Below, one piece after another: positions 1-7,121 of a DNA stretch of 64,000 nt. Within the stretch, counting starts at the first letter, position 1, and each line of letters begins with the position of its first letter. Origin of the DNA: Rhizobium tropici CIAT 899 (GTDB taxonomy: Bacteria; Pseudomonadota; Alphaproteobacteria; Rhizobiales; Rhizobiaceae); the NCBI RefSeq assembly GCF_000330885.1, contig NC_020059.1, forward strand, positions 1,477,001 through 1,541,000, in the 5' to 3' direction. Both the position numbers and the translations under genes were made by a program. The notes beneath the pieces are model-generated. The model made no database searches. It was not told the DNA's origin and worked only from the letters and a program-made list of their open reading frames with translations.

Positions 1-182
1 TGCATCATCGCACCGACGTTCCGCCGACCAAGGAAAACTATGTCACCAAGGAATGGCAGAAGGAACATCGTGCCAATCCAACCGGCTCGCCGCAGGCTTA
101 CCGCCCGCCGGGCTCTCTCGCCGTTGCCGGCGAGCGTCCACGCGTGACTGGCGATTACGACGCCTGGACCCCGGGCAACTAA
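1..182 (+). CDS. NDUFA12-like complex I accessory protein, C-terminal part
   Basis: The reading frame enters from the left edge (frame starting at base 3) and runs 59 codons to TAA at 180-182. The visible tail contains VPPTKENYVTKEW, HRANPTGSPQAY and a final DYDAWTPGN. These are features of the alphaproteobacterial homologue of the mitochondrial complex I 17.2 kDa accessory subunit, which helps assemble or stabilise NADH:ubiquinone oxidoreductase at the inner membrane. The start and N-terminal half lie outside the window. The assignment rests on recognising the tail only. Confidence 0.8.
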   Translation, partial: HHRTDVPPTKENYVTKEWQKEHRANPTGSPQAYRPPGSLAVAGERPRVTGDYDAWTPGN

Positions 183-284
183 GCGAGAAGCCGGCTCGTC
201 CTTTGGCCACAATTGGGCTTTAGGCGCGACATATGCCGGCTTTTGCTCGGCGCCTTGACCGAGACCAAGCGGAGAGTGGCGGAT

Positions 285-725
285 ATGATGGTTTTCACGC
301 GGAGCGCTTCTTTGCGTGCACTGGCCGTAGCCGGCGTTGCTCTCGTTGTCGGCATCTTGGCAGCTTCCACCGCCGAGGCCGCCCGCATCGCAAATCCGGT
401 CGCCGTTTTCTCCGGCCTCGATAAAATCACCGGACGCATCACCACTTTCGATGTCTATGTCAACGAAACCGTGCAGTTCGGCGCGCTGCAGGTGACGCCA
501 CGCGCCTGCTATTCGCGAGACGATACCGAGCAACAGAAAGTAGACGGCTTTGTTGAGGTGGACGAGATCACCCTCGACCGCCGTATCCGCCGTATCTTCA
601 CCGGCTGGATGTTTGCCGACAGCCCTGGCCTCAACGCCGTCGAGCATCCGATCTATGACGTCTGGCTGAAAGAGTGCAAGCAAAAGTCCGACGTTCCGGC
701 GCCGGATACCGCTGGCGCGAAGTAA
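285..725 (+). CDS. DUF2155 domain secreted protein
   Basis: A 146-residue protein with a clear signal peptide: basic residues near the N-terminus, a hydrophobic core at about residues 12-27 and a likely cleavage after S-T-A-E-A at residue 32. The mature part (ITTFDVYVNET, TPRACYSRD, FTGWMFADSPGLNAVEHPIYDVWL) matches the DUF2155 family that often follows the NDUFA12-like gene in alphaproteobacteria. Its function is unknown. The frame stays open upstream to a TTG at 213, but I place the start at ATG 285 (or 288) because GGAGAG at 271-276 is well spaced and the signal peptide begins there. Two cysteines (ACYS and KECK) could form a periplasmic disulfide. Confidence 0.85.
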   Translation: MMVFTRSASLRALAVAGVALVVGILAASTAEAARIANPVAVFSGLDKITGRITTFDVYVNETVQFGALQVTPRACYSRDDTEQQKVDGFVEVDEITLDRRIRRIFTGWMFADSPGLNAVEHPIYDVWLKECKQKSDVPAPDTAGAK

Positions 726-757
726 TCGGTCTTTGGGACATTCGCAGCAGGACTATG

Positions 758-796
758 TGCCCGCAGAAGCCTTGCTCCTGCGGGCATTGATTTAGC
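758..796. terminator. Terminator between convergent genes
   Basis: A 9-bp perfect stem, TGCCCGCAG (758-766) with CTGCGGGCA (778-786), is followed by a T-rich stretch. It lies between the ends of the DUF2155 and DUF1062 genes and may serve both. Confidence 0.7.
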
Positions 797-797
797 T

Positions 798-1427
798 TTA
801 TTCGGTACTGGCGGCGGCTTCACCTATCGCCTGACGATCGGCAATCTCCGACAAGTCGAGAATGATCCTCACGCCGTGTTTGACCTTATGACGAAACAAG
901 TCGTTGCGGTCGGGATCGGCTCTCAACTTGCCTCCGTCACGGAGGGCCTGAAGCCGCGAGCGCGAGATCGCCAGCTCCGATGCGAGCAGCCGATCAAGTC
1001 GCAGGTTCATCGGGAATTCGGCTGATATCTCGATCTCCAAAACAGCCCAGTTGCTTGCCGCACGTATCGTCTCCTTCCGGATGATAACGTCGGGCGGCTC
1101 GTCAATACGTTTTGCTTTCCGCTTCAGTCCATCAAGATCGAACTCCTGCGCTCGCACCCAATCCGGATCGCTGCGCTGCAGCGCCTCGAGCGCGGATGAG
1201 CCAAGATCTTGAACGGTCCGGCGCTCGAAGAGCGTTCGGTTCCATGTCTTGTCGCAATCGATGCACTTATAGACGAGCCAGGCATCGAGCCGCTTGCCAT
1301 TGGCGTTGAGCCTTACCTTGCCGCTCGATCTGAAGGGTTTCTGGCATCCGCAGCCGCTGCAGGCGATCCATGGCTGAGGCGATGTTTTAGGCGTAAGGGT
1401 CCAACGGACCTGAAGAATATTGCACAT
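798..1427 (-). CDS. DUF1062 domain protein
   Basis: A 209-residue protein beginning MCNILQVRW. Two CxxC pairs (C23/C26 and C55/C58) suggest an N-terminal zinc ribbon. The C-terminal part (LRLDRLLASELAISRSRLQ, then VKHGVRI) resembles the small S4-like RNA-binding fold used by RluA and HslR proteins, so an RNA-related role is possible. That is inference: DUF1062 has no established function. The frame continues 21 codons upstream, but the family normally starts at the methionine chosen here. It converges on the DUF2155 gene and shares a terminator with it. Confidence 0.8.
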   Translation of the reverse strand: MCNILQVRWTLTPKTSPQPWIACSGCGCQKPFRSSGKVRLNANGKRLDAWLVYKCIDCDKTWNRTLFERRTVQDLGSSALEALQRSDPDWVRAQEFDLDGLKRKAKRIDEPPDVIIRKETIRAASNWAVLEIEISAEFPMNLRLDRLLASELAISRSRLQALRDGGKLRADPDRNDLFRHKVKHGVRIILDLSEIADRQAIGEAAASTE

Positions 1428-1750
1428 ACCGTCTTGGTCTTCCGTATGGAAGTCCACCAGGCTGGCGGTGAGACAAGCCCGTCGGGGCACGGTATGGCGA
1501 TATTGCGGGACGGCTGAAGAGCTGAGACAGCGGCGGCTGTACTAGGCGCGTTTTGACAATGCCAAACCGGTCTCAGGCCATCACCCGATGGACATGAACA
1601 TGCATCGGACGGCATCTTGCCGCCCTGAGGCACGGGGTGATTTCGATGAGACCGGTATTTACGACGGCAAAATGGAACCTCTATGCACCAAAGCTCTTCT
1701 CGAGCAGGGATAGCAGACCACAACCGGAATTTGAAGTGATCCCAAAACGC
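1428..1750. other. Intergenic stretch with an inverted-repeat element
   Basis: No gene is supported here. The stretch lies downstream of aat and upstream of the DUF1062 start, both on the minus strand. Its main content is the imperfect palindrome at 1566-1656, listed separately. I see no clear promoter. Confidence 0.6.
1566..1656. repeat. Imperfect long palindrome, RIME-like intergenic element
   Basis: The outer arms ACCGGTCTCA (1566-1575) and TGAGACCGGT (1647-1656) are perfect complements. A second pair, ATCACCC (1580-1586) and GGGTGAT (1635-1641), lies inside, and a small hairpin CGGCA-TCT-TGCCG (1610-1622) is near the centre. Length and architecture are like the intergenic palindromic mosaic elements (RIME) known from rhizobia. 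Membership in that family is inference, since no second copy is visible in the window. Confidence 0.5.
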
Positions 1751-2380
1751 TCAGGGCTGATCGTCGGAGAAGCTGAGATTGGGCGATTCCATCGCCTCCT
1801 CCAGCATCTTCGCATAGGCATCCTTCGGCACGTCGATGGCGCCGAATGTCTTCAAATGCTCGGTGGTGAATTGCGTGTCGAGCAGGGTGAAGCCGCGTTC
1901 GCGCAGGCGCTCCACCAGATAGACAAGACAGATCTTGGAAGCATCCGTGCGGCGAGAAAACATGCTTTCGCCAAAGAAGGCGGACCCCAGTGAGACGCCA
2001 TAGAGGCCGCCGACCAGCCGATCGCCTTCCCACGCTTCGACGGAATGGGCATGGCCGATGTGGTGCAGGGTGGCGTAGAGCGAGCGGATCGTCTCGTTGA
2101 TCCAGGTGCTGGGGCGATCGCTCGTCTGTTCGCCGCAGGCGGCGATGACCGCCTCAAAATCGCTATCGAAACGGATGTCGAAGGGGTGTTGACGGATTTT
2201 CTTGGCGAGGCTCTTGGAGACGTGAAACGTATCGAGAGGGATGATGCCCCGCAGTTCCGGCTCGACCCAGAAGATTTCCGGGTCATCAGCCGATTCGGCC
2301 ATCGGGAAAAGCCCGATGGAATAGGCGCGCAACAGGATCTCCGGGGTAATGCCGGGATGTCTGCCGCGCGCTCCGGGCAT
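1751..2380 (-). CDS. aat: Leucyl/phenylalanyl-tRNA-protein transferase
   Basis: A 209-residue cytosolic enzyme that adds Leu or Phe from charged tRNA to the N-terminus of proteins with exposed Lys or Arg, marking them for ClpS/ClpAP degradation (N-end rule). Family hallmarks are [12 protein letters not shown] near residues 19-30, FWVEPELRG, the central HSVEAWEG and [20 protein letters not shown], and [11 protein letters not shown] near the C-terminus. The ATG lies 3 bases after the accC stop, so the two genes are probably co-transcribed. Length is near the alphaproteobacterial norm. Confidence 0.95.
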   Translation of the reverse strand: MPGARGRHPGITPEILLRAYSIGLFPMAESADDPEIFWVEPELRGIIPLDTFHVSKSLAKKIRQHPFDIRFDSDFEAVIAACGEQTSDRPSTWINETIRSLYATLHHIGHAHSVEAWEGDRLVGGLYGVSLGSAFFGESMFSRRTDASKICLVYLVERLRERGFTLLDTQFTTEHLKTFGAIDVPKDAYAKMLEEAMESPNLSFSDDQP

Positions 2381-2383
2381 TGG

Positions 2384-3736
2384 CTAGGCCGATGTGTTTG
2401 CCAGGTAGTTTTCCAGCCAGTGGATATCGTAATCGCCGTTGGCGATATCCTGGTTGGAAACCAGATCCTGGAAGAGCGGCAGGGTAGTCTTGATGCCATC
2501 CACCACGAATTCGTCCAGCGCGCGGCGCAGGCGCATCATGCATTCGACGCGGGTGCGCCCGTGCACGATCAGCTTGCCGATGAGGCTGTCGTAGTAGGGA
2601 GGGATCCTGTAGCCCTGATAGGCGCCGGAATCGATACGGACGCCGAGGCCGCCAGGCGCATGGAAATGCGTGATCGTGCCGGGCGAGGGGACGAAGGTAC
2701 GCGCGTCCTCGGCATTGATGCGGCATTCGATGGCATGGCCTTGGAAATGCACCTCATCCTGCGTGACCGAAAGACCGCCGCCGGAAGCGACGCGGATCTG
2801 CTCGTGCACGAGGTCGATGCCTGTGATCGCTTCCGTGACCGGATGTTCCACCTGCAGGCGTGTGTTCATTTCGATGAAATAGAACTCGCCGTTCTCATAA
2901 AGGAACTCGATGGTGCCGGCGCCGCGATATTTCAGCTTCTTCATCGCGTCGGCGCAGATCTGGCCGATCTTCATGCGCTGTTCGACGTTGAGCGCCGGGG
3001 AGTTGGCTTCTTCCCAGACCTTCTGGTGGCGGCGCTGCAGTGAGCAATCGCGTTCACCGAGATGGATCGCGTTGCCTTCGCCATCACCGAAAACCTGGAT
3101 TTCGATGTGGCGCGGCTTGCCGAGGTACTTTTCCATATAGACGGATTCGTTGCCGAAGGCGGCTGCGGCCTCAGTGCGGGCCGTCGACCAAGCCTCGATC
3201 AAGTCCTCTTCCGTGCGGGCAACCTTCATGCCGCGGCCGCCGCCGCCGGCGGTTGCCTTGATGAGAACCGGATAGCCGATTTCGCGCGCCGTCTTCAGCG
3301 CATCCGCCTCGGTCTTCACTTCGCCGTCGGAACCGGGGACAACCGGAATGCCGAGCTGCTGCGCCGTGGTCTTGGCGGTGATCTTGTCGCCCATGATGCG
3401 GATATGCTCCGCCGTCGGACCGATGAAGGTGATGCCGTGTGCATCGAGAATATCGGCGAACTTGGCATTTTCCGAAAGGAAGCCATAGCCGGGATGCACG
3501 GCGTCCGCGCCGGTGATTTCACAGGCGGCAACAATCTGGTGGATGTTGAGATAGCTGTCGCGCGACGGCGGCGGGCCGATGCAAACGCTTTCATCCGCCA
3601 GGCGCACATGCATCGCGTCGCCGTCAGCGGTCGAATGCACCGCAACGGTCGCAATGCCAAGCTCCTTGCAGGCGCGCAGCACGCGCAGAGCGATCTCTCC
3701 GCGATTGGCTATGAGAATCTTCGAAATAATGGGCAT
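2384..3736 (-). CDS. accC: Acetyl-CoA carboxylase, biotin carboxylase subunit
   Basis: A 450-residue ATP-grasp enzyme that carboxylates the biotin on AccB with bicarbonate and ATP, the first half-reaction of acetyl-CoA carboxylase in fatty acid synthesis. The N-terminal fold begins [13 protein letters not shown]. The ATP-binding glycine loop GGGGRGM is at residues 164-170, and the catalytic [10 protein letters not shown] segment is at 289-298. A C-terminal biotin carboxylase domain follows. It is 9 bases downstream of accB on the same strand, the usual accBC arrangement, and aat follows directly. Length matches the family. Confidence 0.98.
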   Translation of the reverse strand: MPIISKILIANRGEIALRVLRACKELGIATVAVHSTADGDAMHVRLADESVCIGPPPSRDSYLNIHQIVAACEITGADAVHPGYGFLSENAKFADILDAHGITFIGPTAEHIRIMGDKITAKTTAQQLGIPVVPGSDGEVKTEADALKTAREIGYPVLIKATAGGGGRGMKVARTEEDLIEAWSTARTEAAAAFGNESVYMEKYLGKPRHIEIQVFGDGEGNAIHLGERDCSLQRRHQKVWEEANSPALNVEQRMKIGQICADAMKKLKYRGAGTIEFLYENGEFYFIEMNTRLQVEHPVTEAITGIDLVHEQIRVASGGGLSVTQDEVHFQGHAIECRINAEDARTFVPSPGTITHFHAPGGLGVRIDSGAYQGYRIPPYYDSLIGKLIVHGRTRVECMMRLRRALDEFVVDGIKTTLPLFQDLVSNQDIANGDYDIHWLENYLANTSA

Positions 3737-3745
3737 GGGCCGACC

Positions 3746-4216
3746 TTACTCGATGACGACCAGGGCTTCGCCGTACTCGACCGGACGACCGTCCTGAACG
3801 AGAATTTCAGTCACCGTTCCGGACTTCGGCGCGGGAATCTGGTTCATCGTCTTCATGGCTTCGATGATGAGCAGCGTCTGCCCTTCCTTGACGGTCGCGC
3901 CGACCTGGATGAAGGCAGCAGAGCCCGGTGCCGGCGCCAGGTAGGCAGTGCCGACCATGGGCGCGCTGACGACGTTGTCGGGATTGCGGGCGTTGGTTGC
4001 CGGAGCGGCGGCGGCCGGTGCTGCTGCAGCGGCGGGAGCGGCATAGGCAACCGGGGCGGCAATTGGCGCCTGAACATATTGCGTCGCGCCGGCGCGCGAT
4101 ACGCGGATGCGCAAATCTTCCTGTTCGACTTCGATCTCGGTCAGATCCGTGTCGTTGAGAATATTGGCGAGATCGCGAATCAGCGCCTGGTCGATACCCG
4201 ATTTCTTTTCAGCCAT
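3746..4216 (-). CDS. accB: Acetyl-CoA carboxylase, biotin carboxyl carrier protein
   Basis: A 156-residue carrier protein. An N-terminal region of about 42 residues is followed by an Ala/Pro-rich flexible linker (about residues 50-80) and the C-terminal biotinyl domain. The biotinylation motif EAMKTM places the modified lysine at residue 122, a variant of the EAMKMM motif common elsewhere. It carries the biotin between the AccC and AccAD active sites. It follows aroQ and precedes accC on the minus strand, suggesting an aroQ-accB-accC-aat transcription unit. Confidence 0.97.
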   Translation of the reverse strand: MAEKKSGIDQALIRDLANILNDTDLTEIEVEQEDLRIRVSRAGATQYVQAPIAAPVAYAAPAAAAAPAAAAPATNARNPDNVVSAPMVGTAYLAPAPGSAAFIQVGATVKEGQTLLIIEAMKTMNQIPAPKSGTVTEILVQDGRPVEYGEALVVIE

Positions 4217-4240
4217 TGGATTTCTTGCCCTGTATTTTTG

Positions 4241-4678
4241 TTATTGGGTGATGGATTTCAGCGCTTGCAGCGCCAGGATGTAGCTATGAGGTCCGAAACC
4301 GCAGATCATGCCCTTTGCAGCGGGCGCGATCATCGATTTGTGCCGGAATTCTTCGCGTGCGTGGATATTGGAGATATGCACCTCCACGACGGGAATGGAG
4401 ATGGCGCGGATCGCATCGTGTAAAGCGATCGATGTGTGACCGTAGGCGCCGGGATTGATCGCGACACCGACGGCCTTATCGCCGGCTTCATGGATCCAAT
4501 CCACCAGCACGCCTTCGTGATTGCTCTGACGGAAGTCGACAACGAAGCCCAGGCTTTCACCGACGGACTTGCAGTCGGCTTCGATATCCTTGAGCGTCTT
4601 GCCGCCATAGATGCCCGGCTCGCGCTTGCCGAGAGCATTTAAATTGGGTCCGTTAAGGACGAAAATAGTTTGCGCCAT
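4241..4678 (-). CDS. aroQ: 3-dehydroquinate dehydratase, type II
   Basis: A 145-residue type II dehydroquinase of the shikimate pathway that converts 3-dehydroquinate to 3-dehydroshikimate; the family forms dodecamers. The flexible-lid residues R19 and Y24 (KREPGIYGG) and the catalytic histidine H101 (VEVHISNIHAREEFR) are present, with INPGAYGHTS in between. An in-frame extension exists upstream, but MAQTIFVLNGPNLN is the standard family start, so I begin at 4678. The gene leads the accBC cluster. Confidence 0.96.
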   Translation of the reverse strand: MAQTIFVLNGPNLNALGKREPGIYGGKTLKDIEADCKSVGESLGFVVDFRQSNHEGVLVDWIHEAGDKAVGVAINPGAYGHTSIALHDAIRAISIPVVEVHISNIHAREEFRHKSMIAPAAKGMICGFGPHSYILALQALKSITQ

Positions 4679-4800
4679 CAGTGGTTCCGTCAAAGTGCAG
4701 CGCAACCTATAGACTCCCGAGGCCCTATAGGAAAGCCCCGGTGCGAAGGTTGCGTGCCTCTAGATGTGGAAACGCCGCGATTTTGGCATTTTTGCGCCGC

Positions 4801-5568
4801 TCAGCAGCTCGTCTTGCCGCAACTGCGAACGTTGGCGATCTTCTCCTTGATGGCATCGAGGCCAACCGCGCCGGAAATCATCTCGTTGCCGATGACGTAG
4901 GCGGGTGTGCCGTTGACGCCGAGATCGGTAGCAAGCTGGTAGGTGGCCTTGATCATGGCGGTATTCGGCGCTTTTGCCATTTCGGCGCGGATGGCCGCCT
5001 CGCTGACACCGAGCGAGGTGGCGACATCGATGGCGGTGTCCTCGGAGGCGCGGCCGTCGCTGCCCAGCAGCTTATGATGGAATTCGGCATATTTTTCCGG
5101 CGCGAGCAGGCGGAACGCGCTAGACACCCGGGAAGCTGCTACCGAATCCTGGCCAAGGATCGGGAACTCCTTCAACACGAAGCGAACATTCTTGTCCTGC
5201 TGCAGGAGTTTGTCCATGTCGCCAAGCGCATGCCGGCAATAGGTGCAATTATAGTCGAAGAACTCGACAACGGTGATATCGCCCTTCGGATTGCCGATGG
5301 CGACATCATCCTTGGAATTGAAGATCGCGTCCTTGTTCTGTGTGATCATCTGAGACGACTCTGCGATCCGGGCTTCGTCCTGCTTCTTTTCGAGCGCGGC
5401 CTGCGCATCCAGCAGCACCTCCGGATGCTCGACGAGATACTCCTTGATGAAATCCCCGATTTCCTTCTTCTGCTGGTCGTCCAGCGCCGCGGCCGGCTGG
5501 ATTGTGGCGAAGGACGCTGTCAGGGCAATCGCCGAAACCGTCAGCAGGCTTTTGAGAGAAAAGGTCAT
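4801..5568 (-). CDS. DsbA-family periplasmic thiol-disulfide protein
   Basis: A 255-residue protein with a signal peptide (hydrophobic core at residues 7-22, cleavage likely after P-A-A-A). An N-terminal helical part of about 60 residues (KEIGDFIKEYLVEHPEVL) precedes a thioredoxin-fold domain with the active-site CTYC at 108-111 and the cis-proline loop GTPAYVIG at 220-227. This layout fits the DsbA/DsbG-like Com1 group, which catalyses or corrects disulfides in the periplasm. A second cysteine pair, C250 and C255, ends the protein. It lies upstream of aroQ on the same strand, with a gap of about 120 bases. Confidence 0.9.
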   Translation of the reverse strand: MTFSLKSLLTVSAIALTASFATIQPAAALDDQQKKEIGDFIKEYLVEHPEVLLDAQAALEKKQDEARIAESSQMITQNKDAIFNSKDDVAIGNPKGDITVVEFFDYNCTYCRHALGDMDKLLQQDKNVRFVLKEFPILGQDSVAASRVSSAFRLLAPEKYAEFHHKLLGSDGRASEDTAIDVATSLGVSEAAIRAEMAKAPNTAMIKATYQLATDLGVNGTPAYVIGNEMISGAVGLDAIKEKIANVRSCGKTSC

Positions 5569-5774
5569 TGGGTCCTCGTTTGGATCTGATCGGAGACGTC
5601 ATTCTCGGATGCGCCATAGCATCGTCGGGTTAACATCCGCAAATAAGCATCGACAATTTACGGTGCGTCCTTATTTCCAGAAACAGGAATTTTCACGACA
5701 AAGCAGCAATCGCAGGATTGTGAACGAGCCGATATTGCGGCAAATGTCGCTTGCCTATCCGATCCGAGAGAGAA

Positions 5775-6938
5775 TTGACCTTGTTTTCCCTATCCAAGCG
5801 CAGCGATGTCGAACCCTTCCATGCCATGGACGTACTGGCGGAAGCGACGCGGAGACGCCAAGCCGGATACGCGGTCATTTCCATGGCTGTCGGACAGCCG
5901 TCTCATCCCGCACCCCAGGCGGCGTTGGAGGCTGCGCGTGCGGCTCTCGGCCATGGCCGCATCGGCTATACTGATGCGCTCGGCACTCTAGCTCTGCGGC
6001 AGGCACTCTCCACCCATTACCAGGCACACCACGGCCTCAGCATCGATCCGAAGCGTATTGCGATCACGACCGGATCGTCGGCTGGCTTCAACCTTGCCTT
6101 TCTGACCTTGTTCGACGCCGGTGACAGCGTCGCCATCGCCCGGCCGGGCTATCCGGCCTATCGCAACATCCTTGCCGCACTCGGCCTCGATGTCGTCGAG
6201 GTTCCGGTCACCGAGGAGACGCAGTTTACGCTCACGCCCGAGAGCCTGGAGACAGCACAAGCGGCAAGCGGCAAGCGACTGAAGGGCGTGCTGTTGGCAA
6301 GCCCCGCCAATCCCACAGGCACGGTGACGGGCAGGGCGGCTTTGAAGGCGCTGGCGGATTATTGCGCCGATCGCTCCATCGCCTTCATCTCCGATGAAAT
6401 CTACCACGGGCTGACCTTCGTCGGCGAGGAGACGAGCGCGCTGGAACTGACGGACGAGGCGATCGTCATCAATTCCTTCTCGAAATATTATTGCATGACC
6501 GGCTGGCGCATCGGCTGGATGGTCTTGCCGGAGCAGCTGGTTCGCCCCGTCGAACGTGTGGCCCAGAGCCTTTATATCTCCGCGCCGGAACTGTCGCAGA
6601 TTGCCGCGGAGGCGGCGCTCGGCGCAGGTGCCGAATTGGATGTCTATCGTGAGAGCTACGGCCGCAACCGCGATTTCCTCATGCGCCGGCTGCCGGAAAT
6701 CGGCTTTCGCATTGCCTCGCCCATGGATGGCGCTTTCTACGCCTATGTCGATGTCAGCCGCTTCACGAACGACAGCATGGTCTTCGCGCAAAAGATGCTG
6801 GCGGAAATCAATGTCGCCGCCACGCCCGGCCTCGATTTCGATCCCGTGGAAGGACATCGCGCGATGCGTTTCTCCTACGCCGGCTCGAATGCCGAGATCG
6901 AGGAAGCCACCGAACGCATGGCGGCCTGGCTGAAATAG
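5775..6938 (+). CDS. Pyridoxal-phosphate aminotransferase, class I/II
   Basis: A fold-type I aminotransferase of about 387 residues. PLP-site residues are present: ASPANPTG (Asn about 179), SDEIYHG (Asp 207 and Tyr 210), the Schiff-base lysine in NSFSKYYCMTGWRIGW (K237, with Arg 245 binding the phosphate) and a C-terminal HRAMRFSYAGS whose Arg would bind the substrate carboxylate. It resembles aspartate/aromatic aminotransferases, but the exact substrate cannot be read from sequence. No ATG fits. I use TTG at 5775 because GAGAG lies just upstream; TTG 5751 is an in-frame alternative. Confidence 0.85.
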   Translation: MTLFSLSKRSDVEPFHAMDVLAEATRRRQAGYAVISMAVGQPSHPAPQAALEAARAALGHGRIGYTDALGTLALRQALSTHYQAHHGLSIDPKRIAITTGSSAGFNLAFLTLFDAGDSVAIARPGYPAYRNILAALGLDVVEVPVTEETQFTLTPESLETAQAASGKRLKGVLLASPANPTGTVTGRAALKALADYCADRSIAFISDEIYHGLTFVGEETSALELTDEAIVINSFSKYYCMTGWRIGWMVLPEQLVRPVERVAQSLYISAPELSQIAAEAALGAGAELDVYRESYGRNRDFLMRRLPEIGFRIASPMDGAFYAYVDVSRFTNDSMVFAQKMLAEINVAATPGLDFDPVEGHRAMRFSYAGSNAEIEEATERMAAWLK

Positions 6939-7063
6939 AATCCGCAATCAATAGCTTGTGCGAACTTGCGAAAGTGCTTTCGCAAGTCGAAGAGCTGTAC
7001 GCTTTGGCCTCGCTCTGTTCAGTGCTCGGGCATGACTGACGAATAAATCGTGCGACGGAAACG

Positions 7064-7096
7064 AAAAATCCGGCCGCGTCGCCACGGCCGGATTTT
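7064..7096 (-). terminator. rne terminator
   Basis: A 10-bp perfect stem, AATCCGGCCG (7067-7076) with CGGCCGGATT (7085-7094). On the minus strand it is followed by a run of five T, just beyond the rne stop. T residues on the other side as well mean it could also stop transcription from the aminotransferase. Confidence 0.85.
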
Positions 7097-7121
7097 GTCA
7101 AATTATTCTCAGTCGGTCTTC

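Noticed and set aside
3062..4423. A 453-codon frame antisense to accC and accB
   Set aside because: Shadow of highly conserved accC-accB; no start signal and no recognisable domain.
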